Shown in pieces: positions 10,155 through 18,986 of a stretch of DNA of 64,000 bases. The translations under genes and the position numbers were made by a program. The notes below the pieces were generated by a model. That model worked only from the letters and a program-made list of their open reading frames with translations. It had not been told where the DNA came from and did no database searches. Source of the stretch: Lelliottia wanjuensis (GTDB lineage Bacteria > Pseudomonadota > Gammaproteobacteria > Enterobacterales > Enterobacteriaceae); the NCBI RefSeq assembly GCF_030238365.1, contig NZ_JASSOT010000065.1:124001-188000 (forward strand), read 5' to 3'. Within the stretch, counting starts at the first letter, position 1. Every line of letters starts with the position of its first letter.

Positions 10155-11270
10155 ATGAATCTCAAGGGAAAACGCAGGAAGCTGTTTTTGCTGTTAGCCG
10201 TCGTCGTGCTGGTGGGCGGATTCTGGCTGTGGCAGATCCTCAACGCGCCTGTGCCACACTACCAGACGCTGATTGTGCGTCCGGGTGAGCTGCAACAAAA
10301 CGTGCTGGCGACAGGCAAACTGGACGCCTTGCGTAAAGTTGACGTCGGCGCGCAGGTCAGCGGTCAGTTAAAAACGCTGTCGGTTGAGATTGGCGACAAA
10401 GTGAAAAAAGGTCAGCTTCTGGGGGTAATCGACCCCGAGCAGGCGGAAAACCAGATCCGCGAAGTAGAAGCGACGCTAATGGAATTACGCGCTCAGCGCA
10501 GCCAGGCGGAAGCGGAACGCAAGCTTGCGCAGGTGACGCTTGGGCGTCAGCAGGCGCTGGCGAAAACCCAGGCCGTTTCTCGCCAGGATCTGGATACCGC
10601 CACCACCGAGCTGGCGGTGAAACAGGCGCAGATTGGCACCATTGATGCGCAAATCAAACGTAATCAGGCCTCTCTCGACACGGCCAAAACTAACCTCGAT
10701 TACACCCGCATCGTGGCCCCCATGGCCGGGGAAGTGACGCAAATCACCACCCTGCAGGGCCAGACGGTGATCGCCGCGCAGCAGGCGCCGAACATTCTGA
10801 CGCTGGCGGACATGGGCACCATGCTGGTGAAAGCCCAGGTTTCCGAGGCGGACGTGATCCATCTGAAACCCGGCCAGAAGGCCTGGTTTACGGTGCTCGG
10901 CGATCCCAATACGCGCTACGAAGGGGTGCTGAAAGATATCCTGCCGACGCCGGAGAAAGTCAACGACGCCATTTTCTATTATGCCCGCTTCGAAGTGCCT
11001 AACCCGAAAGGCGTGCTGCGCCTGGACATGACCGCGCAGGTCCACATTCAGCTGACGGGCGTGAAAGATGTCTTAACCGTTCCGCTGGCGGCGCTGGGCG
11101 AACCGGCAGGCAACAATCGCTATAAGGTGAAAGTCCTGCGCAACGGCGAAACCCGCGAACGCGAAGTCGAGATTGGCGAGCGTAATGATACGGACGTGGT
11201 GATCGTCAAAGGTCTGGAAGAGGGCGACGAGGTGGTGACCAGCGAAACCCTGCCCGGAGCCGCCCAATGA
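10155..11270 (+). CDS. macA: MacA, periplasmic adaptor of the MacAB-TolC efflux pump
   Basis: The ATG at 10155 gives 371 aa, the E. coli MacA length. An N-terminal membrane anchor (about residues 9-28) is followed by the [18 protein letters not shown] lipoyl half. A long coiled-coil hairpin follows (about 90-180, [19 protein letters not shown]). Then come the second lipoyl half ([13 protein letters not shown]) and the beta-barrel and membrane-proximal domains. MacA links MacB to TolC and stimulates MacB ATPase. macB starts 4 bp before macA ends, so translation is coupled. Confidence 0.95.
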   Translation: MNLKGKRRKLFLLLAVVVLVGGFWLWQILNAPVPHYQTLIVRPGELQQNVLATGKLDALRKVDVGAQVSGQLKTLSVEIGDKVKKGQLLGVIDPEQAENQIREVEATLMELRAQRSQAEAERKLAQVTLGRQQALAKTQAVSRQDLDTATTELAVKQAQIGTIDAQIKRNQASLDTAKTNLDYTRIVAPMAGEVTQITTLQGQTVIAAQQAPNILTLADMGTMLVKAQVSEADVIHLKPGQKAWFTVLGDPNTRYEGVLKDILPTPEKVNDAIFYYARFEVPNPKGVLRLDMTAQVHIQLTGVKDVLTVPLAALGEPAGNNRYKVKVLRNGETREREVEIGERNDTDVVIVKGLEEGDEVVTSETLPGAAQ

Positions 11271-13207
11271 CGGCACTGCTTGAGCTCAACGATATCCGCC
11301 GCAGCTATCCTTCCGGGGACGGCGCGGTGGAGGTGCTAAAGGGCATCACCCTGCGCGTCGAAGCCGGGGAGATGGTGGCGATTGTCGGGGCATCGGGCTC
11401 CGGGAAATCCACCCTGATGAACATTCTCGGCTGTCTGGATAAACCGACCAGCGGCACCTATCGCGTGGCGGGGACGGATGTTTCCACCCTCGACAGCGAC
11501 GCGCTGGCGAAACTGCGCCGGGAGCACTTCGGGTTTATCTTCCAGCGCTACCATCTGCTTTCGCATCTGACGGCGGCGCAAAACGTCGAAGTCCCGGCGG
11601 TGTACGCAGGGATTGAGCGCAAGAAGCGCCTTGAGCGCGCTCAGGCGCTGCTGACGCGGCTGGGTCTGGCCGAGCGCGTGGATTATCAGCCCTCGCAGCT
11701 TTCCGGCGGCCAGCAGCAGCGTGTGAGTATCGCCCGCGCCCTGATGAACGGCGGACAGGTGATTCTGGCCGATGAACCAACCGGGGCGCTGGACAGCCAT
11801 TCCGGCGAAGAGGTGATGGCGATCCTGCACCAGCTGCGCGATCAGGGCCATACGGTGATTATCGTCACCCACGATCCGCAGGTGGCGGCGCAGGCGGAAA
11901 GGATCATCGAGATCCACGACGGGGAGCTGGTCAGCAATCCGCCTGCGAAGAAAAGCCATGCCGGTGTACAAAGAGAAGTCATGCCGCCGTCGACGGGCTG
12001 GGGGCAGTTCGTCAGCGGATTTCGCGAGGCGCTGACCATGGCCTGGCTGGCAATGGTGGCAAACAAAATGCGCACCTTGCTGACGATGCTCGGCATCATC
12101 ATCGGCATCGCCTCGGTGGTGTCGATTGTGGTGGTTGGCGATGCGGCGAAACAGCTGGTGCTGGCGGATATCCGCGCCATCGGGACCAACACCATTGATA
12201 TTTATCCCGGGAAAGATTTCGGTGACGACGAGCCACAAAACCAGCAGGCGCTGAAGTATGACGATCTGGTGGCGCTGCAAAAACAGCCGTGGGTTAACTC
12301 TGCCACCCCTGCGGTGTCGCAAAACCTGCGCCTGCGCTACGGGAATATCGACGTCGCGGCCAGCGCCAACGGCGTGAGCGGGGACTATTTTAACGTCTAC
12401 GGCATGACCTTCAGCCAGGGCGCGACTTTCAACGCCGAGCAGCTCGCGGGCCGCGCGCAGGTGGTGGTGCTGGATGACAACTCGCGTCGTCAGCTGTTCC
12501 CCAATAAAACCAACGTCGTCGGGGAAGTGATTCTGGTGGGCAACATGCCCGCGACGGTGATCGGCGTGGCGGAAGAGAAACAGTCGATGTTTGGCAGCAG
12601 TAAAATCCTGCGCGTCTGGCTGCCGTACACCACCATCTCCGGGCGCATCATGGGGCAGTCGTGGCTTAACTCCATCACCGTGCGGGTGAAAGAGGGCTAC
12701 GACAGCACCCAGGCCGAACAGCAGATTGAGCGACTGCTCACCCTGCGCCACGGGAAGAAAGATTTCTTCACCTGGAATATGGACGGCGTCTTGAAAACGG
12801 CGGAAAAGACCACACGTACTCTTCAGATGTTCCTGACGCTGGTGGCGGTGATTTCGCTGGTCGTCGGCGGGATTGGGGTGATGAACATCATGCTGGTGTC
12901 GGTGACGGAGCGTACGCGTGAGATCGGCATCCGTATGGCAGTCGGCGCTCGCGCCAGCGATGTGCTGCAACAGTTTTTGATCGAAGCGGTGCTGGTCTGT
13001 CTGGTGGGCGGTGCGTTTGGCATCACGCTGTCGATGCTGATTGCTTTTACGTTGCAGCTGTTCTTACCGGGCTGGGAAATTGGTTTCTCACCTTTCGCGC
13101 TGCTGACGGCATTTTTGTGTTCGACGGCGACGGGCGTGTTGTTTGGCTGGTTACCGGCGCGCAATGCGGCGCGGCTCGATCCGGTGGATGCGTTGGCCCG
13201 CGAGTAA
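11267..13207 (+). CDS. macB: MacB, ABC-type macrolide/enterotoxin export ATPase-permease
   Basis: At 646 aa it matches MacB. The N-terminal ABC domain has Walker [10 protein letters not shown] (near residue 42), Q-loop, signature [15 protein letters not shown] and Walker [15 protein letters not shown] membrane helix near 275 precedes a large periplasmic domain (about 300-520), and three C-terminal helices carry the [14 protein letters not shown] coupling region. MacB is a mechanotransmission transporter that drives substrates from the periplasm through MacA and TolC. The start overlaps the macA end. Confidence 0.96.
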   Translation: MTALLELNDIRRSYPSGDGAVEVLKGITLRVEAGEMVAIVGASGSGKSTLMNILGCLDKPTSGTYRVAGTDVSTLDSDALAKLRREHFGFIFQRYHLLSHLTAAQNVEVPAVYAGIERKKRLERAQALLTRLGLAERVDYQPSQLSGGQQQRVSIARALMNGGQVILADEPTGALDSHSGEEVMAILHQLRDQGHTVIIVTHDPQVAAQAERIIEIHDGELVSNPPAKKSHAGVQREVMPPSTGWGQFVSGFREALTMAWLAMVANKMRTLLTMLGIIIGIASVVSIVVVGDAAKQLVLADIRAIGTNTIDIYPGKDFGDDEPQNQQALKYDDLVALQKQPWVNSATPAVSQNLRLRYGNIDVAASANGVSGDYFNVYGMTFSQGATFNAEQLAGRAQVVVLDDNSRRQLFPNKTNVVGEVILVGNMPATVIGVAEEKQSMFGSSKILRVWLPYTTISGRIMGQSWLNSITVRVKEGYDSTQAEQQIERLLTLRHGKKDFFTWNMDGVLKTAEKTTRTLQMFLTLVAVISLVVGGIGVMNIMLVSVTERTREIGIRMAVGARASDVLQQFLIEAVLVCLVGGAFGITLSMLIAFTLQLFLPGWEIGFSPFALLTAFLCSTATGVLFGWLPARNAARLDPVDALARE

Positions 13208-13219
13208 GTGATTGGTTTT

Positions 13220-13251
13220 GTAGGCCCGTGCAAGCGTAGCGCCGCCGGGCA
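13220..13251. repeat. Single REP unit downstream of macB
   Basis: A lone REP palindrome (GTAGGCCCGTGCAAGCG ... GCCGCCGGGC) sits just after the macB stop codon. It is imperfect compared with the BIMEs elsewhere in the window. Confidence 0.7.
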
Positions 13252-13266
13252 CCACGCGCTGGAAAT

Positions 13267-13296
13267 AAAAATGCCAGCCGATCGGGCTGGCATTTT
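13267..13296. terminator. Bidirectional terminator macB / cspD
   Basis: A perfect stem AAAATGCCAGCC / GGCTGGCATTTT around a short loop lies between two convergent genes. The A and T runs on either side would serve both directions. Confidence 0.8.
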
Positions 13297-13327
13297 GACG
13301 ACAGGATGTACACAATGAATCAGAGGG

Positions 13328-13549
13328 CTATGCGACAGCTTCTGCTTCGATGGGCACAATGACGCTGGCATGATTGCCTTTTGGCCCCTGGTGAACATCA
13401 AACCGAACCGACTGTCCGGCTTTTAGTGTTCTGTAACCATCCATCTGAATGGTGGAGTAGTGAGCGAAGATATCTTCGCCGCCGCCTTCAGGGCAGATGA
13501 ACCCGAACCCTTTGGCGTTGTTGAACCACTTAACAGTACCCATTTCCAT
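13328..13549 (-). CDS. cspD: Cold-shock-like protein CspD
   Basis: The 73-aa protein is a single cold-shock domain starting MEMGTVKWFNNAKGFGFI. RNP1 is KGFGFI and RNP2 is DIFAHYS. CspD is a dimeric ssDNA-binding inhibitor of replication made in stationary phase and on starvation, not on cold shock. It is divergent from clpS as in E. coli. Confidence 0.95.
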   Translation of the reverse strand: MEMGTVKWFNNAKGFGFICPEGGGEDIFAHYSTIQMDGYRTLKAGQSVRFDVHQGPKGNHASVIVPIEAEAVA

Positions 13550-13868
13550 GCTTCGACATCCTTCGTATATCTTATTAAGTAAGATGGAATGAACCGGTGG
13601 TGGAGTGGGGGCTGTTCAAAACCTCGCCAACTCACGCCTGTACAATTTAGATAAACCAGCCTTATCGTCAAGTGTCAGGCGCTGGAGTTGGGACAATAAT
13701 CAACCAAAATTTGAAGCAGTTAACGCTATTGACGGGAATGTGACAGACATCGCGGATGGCAGTAATAGATGTTTGTTATCTGATATCTGAGGTAGATTCA
13801 GAATAGGTATCAATGCCTGTCAGCGAAAATGTTCTGCCGGAAAACGTAACCGATGATGACGACTGACA
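13550..13868. promoter_or_regulatory. Divergent control region cspD / clpS
   Basis: This 319-bp region holds the promoters of cspD and clpSA. I see no convincing coding sequence; a 61-codon frame at 13605-13790 has no ribosome-binding site and no family resemblance. No operator could be assigned. Confidence 0.5.
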
Positions 13869-14189
13869 ATGGGTAAGAGCAACGACTGGCTGGATTTTGA
13901 CCAGCTGGCGGAAGACAAAGTGCGCGACGCGCTAAAACCGCCATCTATGTATAAAGTGATGTTAATGAACGATGATTACACGCCGATGGAATTTGTTATT
14001 GACGTGCTACAAAAGTTCTTTTCTTATGATGTTGAACGTGCAACGCAACTGATGCTCACCGTTCACTATCGAGGCAAAGCCATCTGCGGCATTTTTACTG
14101 CCGAAGTGGCCGAAACGAAAGTGGCGATGGTGAACGAGTATGCAAGGGAGAACGAGCATCCGTTGCTGTGTACGCTGGAAAAAGCCTGA
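13869..14189 (+). CDS. clpS: ClpS, ClpA adaptor for N-degron substrates
   Basis: The 106-aa protein has a flexible N-terminal extension and the core [20 protein letters not shown] containing the conserved [10 protein letters not shown] pocket. It binds proteins with N-terminal Leu, Phe, Tyr or Trp and delivers them to ClpAP. It lies 27 bp before clpA in an operon. Aat, encoded at 27912-28616, makes new N-degrons in the same pathway. Confidence 0.96.
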   Translation: MGKSNDWLDFDQLAEDKVRDALKPPSMYKVMLMNDDYTPMEFVIDVLQKFFSYDVERATQLMLTVHYRGKAICGIFTAEVAETKVAMVNEYARENEHPLLCTLEKA

Positions 14190-14216
14190 AAAGGCATAAA
14201 ATTGGGGGAGGTGCCT

Positions 14217-16496
14217 ATGCTCAATCAAGAACTGGAACTCAGTTTAAACATGGCTTTCGCCAGAGCGCGTGAGCACCGTCATGAGTTTATGACCGTTGAG
14301 CACCTGCTGCTTGCACTGCTCAGCAACCCATCTGCCCGCGAAGCGCTGGAAGCCTGCTCCGTGGACCTGGTGGCGTTACGTCAGGAACTCGAAGCCTTCA
14401 TCGAACAAACCACCCCGGTGCTGCCCGTCAGCGAAGAGGAGCGCGACACTCAGCCGACGCTCAGCTTCCAGCGTGTCCTGCAGCGTGCGGTGTTCCACGT
14501 CCAGTCCTCTGGCCGTAGCGAAGTGACCGGCGCGAATGTGCTGGTTGCCATCTTCAGCGAGCAGGAGTCGCAAGCTGCGTACCTGCTGCGCAAACACGAA
14601 GTCAGCCGACTCGACGTGGTGAACTTTATCTCTCACGGAACGCGAAAAGACGAGCCGAATCAGGCCTCGGACTCCAGCAATCAGGTCAATAATAATGAAG
14701 AGCAAGCAGGCGGGGAGGATCGTATGGAAAACTTCACCACCAATCTTAACCAGCTTGCTCGCGTCGGCGGAATCGACCCGCTGATTGGCCGCGATAAAGA
14801 GCTGGAACGCGCGATTCAGGTGCTGTGCCGCCGTCGTAAGAACAACCCGCTGCTGGTGGGGGAATCGGGCGTCGGTAAAACCGCGATTGCCGAAGGGCTG
14901 GCCTGGCGTATTGTGCAGGGCGATGTCCCGGAAATTATGGCCGATTGCACCATCTACTCGCTGGATATCGGTTCTCTGCTGGCGGGCACCAAATACCGCG
15001 GCGATTTCGAAAAACGCTTTAAAGCGCTGCTGAAACAGCTGGAACAAGACACCAGCAGCATCCTGTTTATCGATGAAATTCATACCATCATCGGGGCAGG
15101 CGCGGCGTCTGGCGGCCAGGTGGATGCGGCCAACCTGATCAAACCGCTGCTCTCCAGCGGCAAGATTCGGGTGATGGGTTCGACCACCTATCAGGAGTTC
15201 AGCAATATTTTCGAGAAAGACCGTGCGCTGGCGCGCCGCTTCCAGAAAATTGATATTACTGAGCCATCCGTTGAAGAAACGGTGCAGATCATTAACGGCC
15301 TGAAACCGAAGTACGAAGCGCACCACGACGTGCGTTACACCGCCAAAGCGGTGCGTGCGGCGGTGGAGCTGGCGGTGAAATACATCAACGACCGTCACCT
15401 GCCGGATAAAGCGATTGACGTTATCGACGAAGCGGGCGCGCGTGCGCGTCTGATGCCGGTCAGCAAACGCAAGAAAACCGTCAACGTGGCGGATATCGAA
15501 TCCGTCGTGGCTCGCATCGCGCGTATCCCTGAGAAGAGTGTTTCTCAGAGCGACCGCGACACCCTGAGAAACCTCGGCGATCGCCTGAAAATGCTGGTGT
15601 TTGGTCAGGATAAAGCCATTGAAGCTTTAACCGAAGCCATCAAAATGGCCCGTGCAGGGCTGGGACACGAGCATAAACCGGTCGGTTCCTTCCTGTTCGC
15701 CGGTCCAACCGGTGTCGGTAAAACTGAGGTGACGGTGCAGCTGTCGAAAGCGCTGGGCATCGAGCTGCTGCGCTTTGATATGTCCGAGTACATGGAACGC
15801 CACACAGTCAGTCGTCTGATTGGTGCGCCTCCAGGATACGTGGGCTTTGACCAGGGCGGCCTGCTCACCGACGCGGTGATCAAGCATCCGCACGCGGTAC
15901 TGCTGCTCGATGAAATCGAGAAAGCGCACCCGGACGTGTTCAACATCCTCTTGCAGGTGATGGACAACGGGACGCTGACCGATAACAACGGGCGCAAAGC
16001 GGACTTCCGCAACGTGGTGCTGGTGATGACCACCAACGCCGGCGTGCGTGAAACGGAACGTAAATCGATCGGCCTGATCCACCAGGATAACAGCACCGAT
16101 GCGATGGAAGAGATCAAGAAGATCTTTACGCCAGAGTTCCGCAACCGTCTGGACAACATTATCTGGTTCGATCACTTGTCGACCGAGGTGATCCATCAGG
16201 TGGTGGACAAGTTCATCGTCGAGCTGCAGGTTCAACTGGATCAGAAAGGCGTGTCGCTGGAAGTGAGCCAGGAGGCCCGCAACTGGCTGGCCGAGAAAGG
16301 CTACGACCGTGCGATGGGTGCCCGTCCGATGGCGCGAGCCATTCAGGACAACCTGAAAAAACCGCTGGCCAACGAGCTGCTGTTCGGTTCACTGGTAGAC
16401 GGCGGCCAGGTGACAGTGGCGCTGGATCAGGCGAAAGGGGAGTTGACGTACGACTTCCAGAGTGCGCAGAAGCATAAGCCGGAAGCGGCTCACTGA
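14217..16496 (+). CDS. clpA: ClpA, AAA+ unfoldase of the ClpAP protease
   Basis: The ATG at 14217, after a GGGGGAGGTG ribosome-binding site, gives 759 aa starting [14 protein letters not shown]. The N-domain (about 1-145) binds ClpS. Two AAA+ modules follow, with Walker A GESGVGKT (near 220) and GPTGVGKT (near 500). The IGL tripeptide in KSIGLIHQD is the loop that docks on ClpP. A second in-frame ATG at 14724, preceded by GGGGAGGAT, matches the internal start that makes the short ClpA65 form in E. coli. ClpA unfolds substrates for ClpP, whose gene is elsewhere. Confidence 0.97.
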   Translation: MLNQELELSLNMAFARAREHRHEFMTVEHLLLALLSNPSAREALEACSVDLVALRQELEAFIEQTTPVLPVSEEERDTQPTLSFQRVLQRAVFHVQSSGRSEVTGANVLVAIFSEQESQAAYLLRKHEVSRLDVVNFISHGTRKDEPNQASDSSNQVNNNEEQAGGEDRMENFTTNLNQLARVGGIDPLIGRDKELERAIQVLCRRRKNNPLLVGESGVGKTAIAEGLAWRIVQGDVPEIMADCTIYSLDIGSLLAGTKYRGDFEKRFKALLKQLEQDTSSILFIDEIHTIIGAGAASGGQVDAANLIKPLLSSGKIRVMGSTTYQEFSNIFEKDRALARRFQKIDITEPSVEETVQIINGLKPKYEAHHDVRYTAKAVRAAVELAVKYINDRHLPDKAIDVIDEAGARARLMPVSKRKKTVNVADIESVVARIARIPEKSVSQSDRDTLRNLGDRLKMLVFGQDKAIEALTEAIKMARAGLGHEHKPVGSFLFAGPTGVGKTEVTVQLSKALGIELLRFDMSEYMERHTVSRLIGAPPGYVGFDQGGLLTDAVIKHPHAVLLLDEIEKAHPDVFNILLQVMDNGTLTDNNGRKADFRNVVLVMTTNAGVRETERKSIGLIHQDNSTDAMEEIKKIFTPEFRNRLDNIIWFDHLSTEVIHQVVDKFIVELQVQLDQKGVSLEVSQEARNWLAEKGYDRAMGARPMARAIQDNLKKPLANELLFGSLVDGGQVTVALDQAKGELTYDFQSAQKHKPEAAH

Positions 16497-16512
16497 GTTT
16501 GATTGTTTTGGT

Positions 16513-16540
16513 AAAAGCCGGGCGAAAGCCCGGTTTTTTT
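16513..16540 (+). terminator. Rho-independent terminator of clpSA
   Basis: A CCGGGC-GAAA-GCCCGG hairpin is followed by seven T residues, 22 bp after the clpA stop. Confidence 0.92.
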
Positions 16541-16560
16541 ATGCCTGTTTTCGGCCCGAA

Positions 16561-16770
16561 CGGTCCCTTGTCTGTGTGGGTGATTTCCAGGGGGAAAGTG
16601 TTTGCTCGATCGGTCCCCCGTCTGTGTGGGTGATCTCCAGGGTGATAGTGTTTGTTCAATCGGTCCCCTGTCTGTGTGGGTGATCTCCAGGGTGAAAGTA
16701 TTTGCTCAATCGGTCCCCTGTCTGTGTAGGTGATCCCCATGGTGAAAGTGTTTGCTCAGTCGGTCCCCTC
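16561..16770. repeat. 50-bp direct tandem repeat, about 4.2 copies
   Basis: Units starting with CGGTCCC occur at 16561, 16611, 16661 and 16711, with a fifth partial copy at 16761, so the period is exactly 50 bp. Each unit reads CGGTCCCcTGTCTGTGTGGG, then TGATCTCCAGGGTGAAAG, then TGTTTGCTCAAT, with a few substitutions. It lies between the clpA terminator and the CRISPR-flanking region. It has no obvious internal palindrome, and I do not recognise the family. Confidence 0.95.
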
Positions 16771-16803
16771 TCCCTTGAGGGAGAGGGTTAGGGTGAGGGG
16801 GAA
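16765..16803. repeat. Dispersed CCCTCTCCC / GGGAGAGGG palindromic element
   Basis: CCCTCTCCC-TTGA-GGGAGAGGG is followed by TTAGGGTGAGGGGG. This GC-rich palindrome with a TTAGGGTGAGGGG tail is a recurrent intergenic element in enterobacterial genomes. It truncates the fifth unit of the tandem repeat, suggesting that it was inserted or recombined there. Confidence 0.6.
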
Positions 16804-17026
16804 CATGCGGCTCTGGTGCTGACGCCGCCCTCGCAGCGATACCTTCACAAGATGAATATCTTGAGCCGCTGAAATTTTGCGAGGCGTTTTCCAGAATTTA
16901 AATATGGTTATTGCTGGATAAAATCACAGTAATAAAATGGCGGCGCACCTGCAAAATCAGGTGCCGGGATTGGCGTCCTGACTCATGCGATGGATGATGT
17001 TGATTTATCAACAATCATTGGGTTCG
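16804..17026. other. Intergenic stretch with one hairpin, no gene seen
   Basis: No open reading frame with supporting signals is seen. A hairpin GCACCTG-CAAAAT-CAGGTGC is at 16945-16964, followed by GGGATTGGCGTCCTGA. Similar wording occurs in leaders of phage icd/ash-type genes. E. coli has tRNA gene serW between clpA and infA; no tRNA cloverleaf is visible here. Confidence 0.5.
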
Positions 17027-17055
17027 TTCACTCTTTTGAAATCTGCGGATATAAT
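17027..17055 (+). promoter_or_regulatory. Predicted sigma-70 promoter for the C4-like leader and ORF 17203
   Basis: A perfect -10 TATAAT is at 17050-17055. The -35 TTCACT at 17027-17032 is at the ideal 17-bp spacing. Transcription would start near 17062, just before the structured leader, and run into the 146-aa ORF. Confidence 0.6.
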
Positions 17056-17061
17056 CCGTAA

Positions 17062-17175
17062 GCTCAATTATGGTGGGCTGAACTGGGGCTTCTTTTGAAG
17101 CGCCGATTTTTCGTGTGAGTCGGTACGCCAAACCGGTTCAGTCTGCCACCTGACTTGGCGTTCGGGTGGAAATAT
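17062..17175 (+). ncRNA. Structured leader resembling C4-type phage antisense/immunity RNA
   Basis: An outer stem GGTGG (17072-17076) pairs with CCACC (17146-17150). CTGAAC (17078-17083) pairs with GTTCAG (17136-17141). Inside are hairpin GCTTC-TTTT-GAAGC (17088-17101) and a CCGA/TCGG stem (17103-17123). The tail TTGGCGTTCGGGTGGAAAT followed by a CACACGGAG ribosome-binding region resembles leaders found before icd/ash-like genes of P1/P4-type elements. There the C4 RNA is processed from the same transcript as the downstream gene. This is pattern recall plus visible pairing, not a covariance-model result. It could instead be a cis-acting regulatory leader. Confidence 0.5.
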
Positions 17176-17202
17176 TCAAATTTCACACGGAGTCTTTATT
17201 AA

Positions 17203-17643
17203 ATGGAAAACACGAAAACTTTCCCACTCTATAGCGAACTCAGCCAGGATATCCCCGATCTCCCGACACTTGCCGAGCGCTGTAAATTGCTCGCCGAAAT
17301 TCTTCTCGACTGTAATTCGCTACCGCAAACGCAGCCAGTTGCTCGTTGTTTTGCCGCATATCTGGATATCCTGCAGGCAGAACTGGAAAAATCGATGGCC
17401 GATTTTCGTGTTGTTGAGATTTCTGACGAGCAAGAACAGCCAGAACCCAGGGGCTGGTTTCTGGAGGATACAGAAACACAGTGCAATTACTGTCGCGCGT
17501 TAAATCATGTTCTGCTGATCTCGCATTTTGACCGCGATATGCTCCCGCACCTGACCGGGCTTTTGCATGATATGACGCATATGATGGCCGACGGACTGGT
17601 GGCATCCAGTCATCAACCCACCGTTACCGTGATTCATTGCTGA
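17203..17643 (+). CDS. Unrecognised 146-aa protein next to the CRISPR leader
   Basis: I do not recognise this protein. It starts MENTKTFPLYSELSQD after CACACGGAG (good ribosome-binding site). It is acidic in the middle (EISDEQEQPEP) and contains a CNYC pair at about residues 95-98. Its C-terminus is rich in His and Met (HLTGLLHDMTHMMAD) and ends IHC, so metal binding is possible but unproven. No signal peptide or membrane segment is seen. It has its own promoter, structured leader and double terminator, so it looks like an independent cassette. The C4-like leader suggests descent from a phage or satellite immunity region. No integrase or other phage gene is nearby. Existence of the gene is likely; function is unknown. 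Confidence 0.75.
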   Translation: MENTKTFPLYSELSQDIPDLPTLAERCKLLAEILLDCNSLPQTQPVARCFAAYLDILQAELEKSMADFRVVEISDEQEQPEPRGWFLEDTETQCNYCRALNHVLLISHFDRDMLPHLTGLLHDMTHMMADGLVASSHQPTVTVIHC

Positions 17644-17654
17644 TTTATTTGCAC

Positions 17655-17701
17655 CGCGCCGGGAGCGATCTCCCGGCGTGGGGGTCCAGACCCTTTTTTT
17701 C
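17655..17701 (+). terminator. Double hairpin terminator after the 146-aa ORF
   Basis: A long stem CGCCGGGAG-CGAT-CTCCCGGCG is followed by a second short hairpin GGGTC-CA-GACCC with seven T residues. It should isolate the CRISPR leader from upstream transcription. Confidence 0.85.
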
Positions 17702-17819
17702 CGGCTGATTGTAACTTATTGATTTTTGTGTGGGATTAATGACGGAAATAAAAAGGGTTACAACTCCCTGAAGTTGATTATTATCTTTGGCAACAATGAG
17801 ATAAGGGTGTTACGCTCCA
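17702..17819 (+). promoter_or_regulatory. CRISPR leader (type I-F)
   Basis: This AT-rich segment lies immediately before the first repeat. The repeat orientation and the decay of the last repeats at the other end place the leader here. It should hold the pre-crRNA promoter and the sequences that direct spacer integration. The -35-like TTGATT at 17774-17779 has only weak -10 partners, so I do not assign a precise promoter. Confidence 0.7.
17712..17724 (-). promoter_or_regulatory. Candidate IHF site in the CRISPR leader
   Basis: TAACTTATTGATT matches YAANNNNTTGATW, the reverse complement of the IHF core consensus WATCAANNNNTTR, at every specified position. It is about 96 bp upstream of the first repeat. 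IHF bends leaders for Cas1-Cas2 integration in several type I systems. One 13-bp match in AT-rich DNA can arise by chance. Confidence 0.4.
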
Positions 17820-18986
17820 GTTCACTGCCGAGCAGGCAGCTTAGAAAAAGCAGGAAGGATATGAGGCGCACTTTGACCCGTTCACTGCCGTGCAGGCAGC
17901 TTAGAAAAGCGAAGACTGCCCCGAAGAGAGCCGCTGGCGGTTCACTGCCGTGCAGGCAGCTTAGAAATGGATATAACAGGCCACACACCCCAGCGCAGCG
18001 TTCACTGCCGTGCAGGCAGCTTAGAAAAGCAGTACTTCAGCGACCATTAATACGATAATGTTCACTGCCGTGCAGGCAGCTTAGAAAAGATAACCCCAGA
18101 GCAACAGGAAGCGCTAAAAGTTCACTGCCGTGCAGGCAGCTTAGAAATGTATATCTTCCGCTGATAGTGCCGGTGCAGAGTTCACTGCCGTGCAGGCAGC
18201 TTAGAAATGGCGACCGTAGCGCTCGGATTCGGCGTAGTCGTTCACTGCCGTGCAGGCAGCTTAGAAAACCCAGGCGTCGAGCTCCTTCAATCGATGAGAG
18301 TACACTGCCGTGCAGGCAGCTTAGAAAAACATCGGCTTGAATGGCTCGCAGGGCCTCAGGTTCACTGCCGTGCAGGCAGCTTAGAAAAGCATGTCAAAGC
18401 TCTGGCAGCGATACGAAGAGTTCACTGCCGTGCAGGCAGCTTAGAAATTTGATGGCAAGCAGGTCATTACGGCTCTTTTGTTCACTGCCGTGCAGGCAGC
18501 TTAGAAACGTTTCAACGGGGAAAAACTGTCACCCATTAAGTTCACTGCCGTGCAGGCAGCTTAGAAATGGTAGCCCTGCCAGTTCTGGCGGCACTGGTCG
18601 TTCACTGCCGTGCAGGCAGCTTAGAAAATGTAGAGCAGCTTGGAGTTGTTGACCTTCATGTTCACTGCCGTGCAGGCAGCTTAGAAAAAAAGACGGATCC
18701 GGAAAGCTGGTGGATATCGCTCACTGCCGTGCAGGCAGCTTAGAAATCCCCCGCATAAATCAGTTAGTGCAGGAGTTGGTTCACTGCCGTGCAGGCAGCT
18801 TAGAAAAGAGAAGAAGACCAGAAAGCATGGCGCACCATGTTCACTGCCGTGCAGGCAGCTTAGAAAAATAACAAACTAACAGATGAGCGGGTGGCAGAGT
18901 TCACTGCCGTATAGGCAGCCTAGAAATTGCGCTCAAGATTCTCGATTATGATATCTGCGTTCACTGCCGTACAGGCAGCATAAACC
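17820..18986 (+). CRISPR. Type I-F CRISPR array, 20 repeats and 19 spacers
   Basis: Repeats are 28 bp and begin GTTCACTGCC. The stem-loop is CTGCC-GTGCA-GGCAG, and the last bases are CTTAGAAA, the canonical I-F repeat. Repeats start every 60 bp from 17820 to 18660, then at 18719, 18779, 18839, 18899 and 18959. Spacers are 32 bp, except the one before 18719, which is 31 bp if that repeat begins GC instead of GT. Variants: the first repeat has GAGCA in the loop; repeat 18300 begins GTACAC; repeat 18899 has loop GTATA and GCCTAGAAA; the last repeat has loop GTACA and a degenerate 3' end. Orientation is left to right with the old end next to cas1. Confidence 0.99.

Noticed and set aside
11336..12970. 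544-codon frame antisense to macB
   Set aside because: It is His/Arg-rich low-complexity translation typical of the complement of a GC-rich gene.
13605..13790. 61-codon frame between cspD and clpS
   Set aside because: It lies in the divergent promoter region, with no ribosome-binding site and no similarity I recognise.
16213..16740. Minus-strand frame across the 3' end of clpA and the tandem repeats
   Set aside because: The repetitive part (RGPIEQ-like) comes from the 50-bp repeat, and the rest is the complement of clpA.
17726..18652. Open frames running through the CRISPR array (17726-18058, 18207-18452, 18341-18652)
   Set aside because: They consist of the translated repeat (for example SLPCRQLRK) every 20 codons. 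The 60-bp period keeps the frame open, so they are artefacts.
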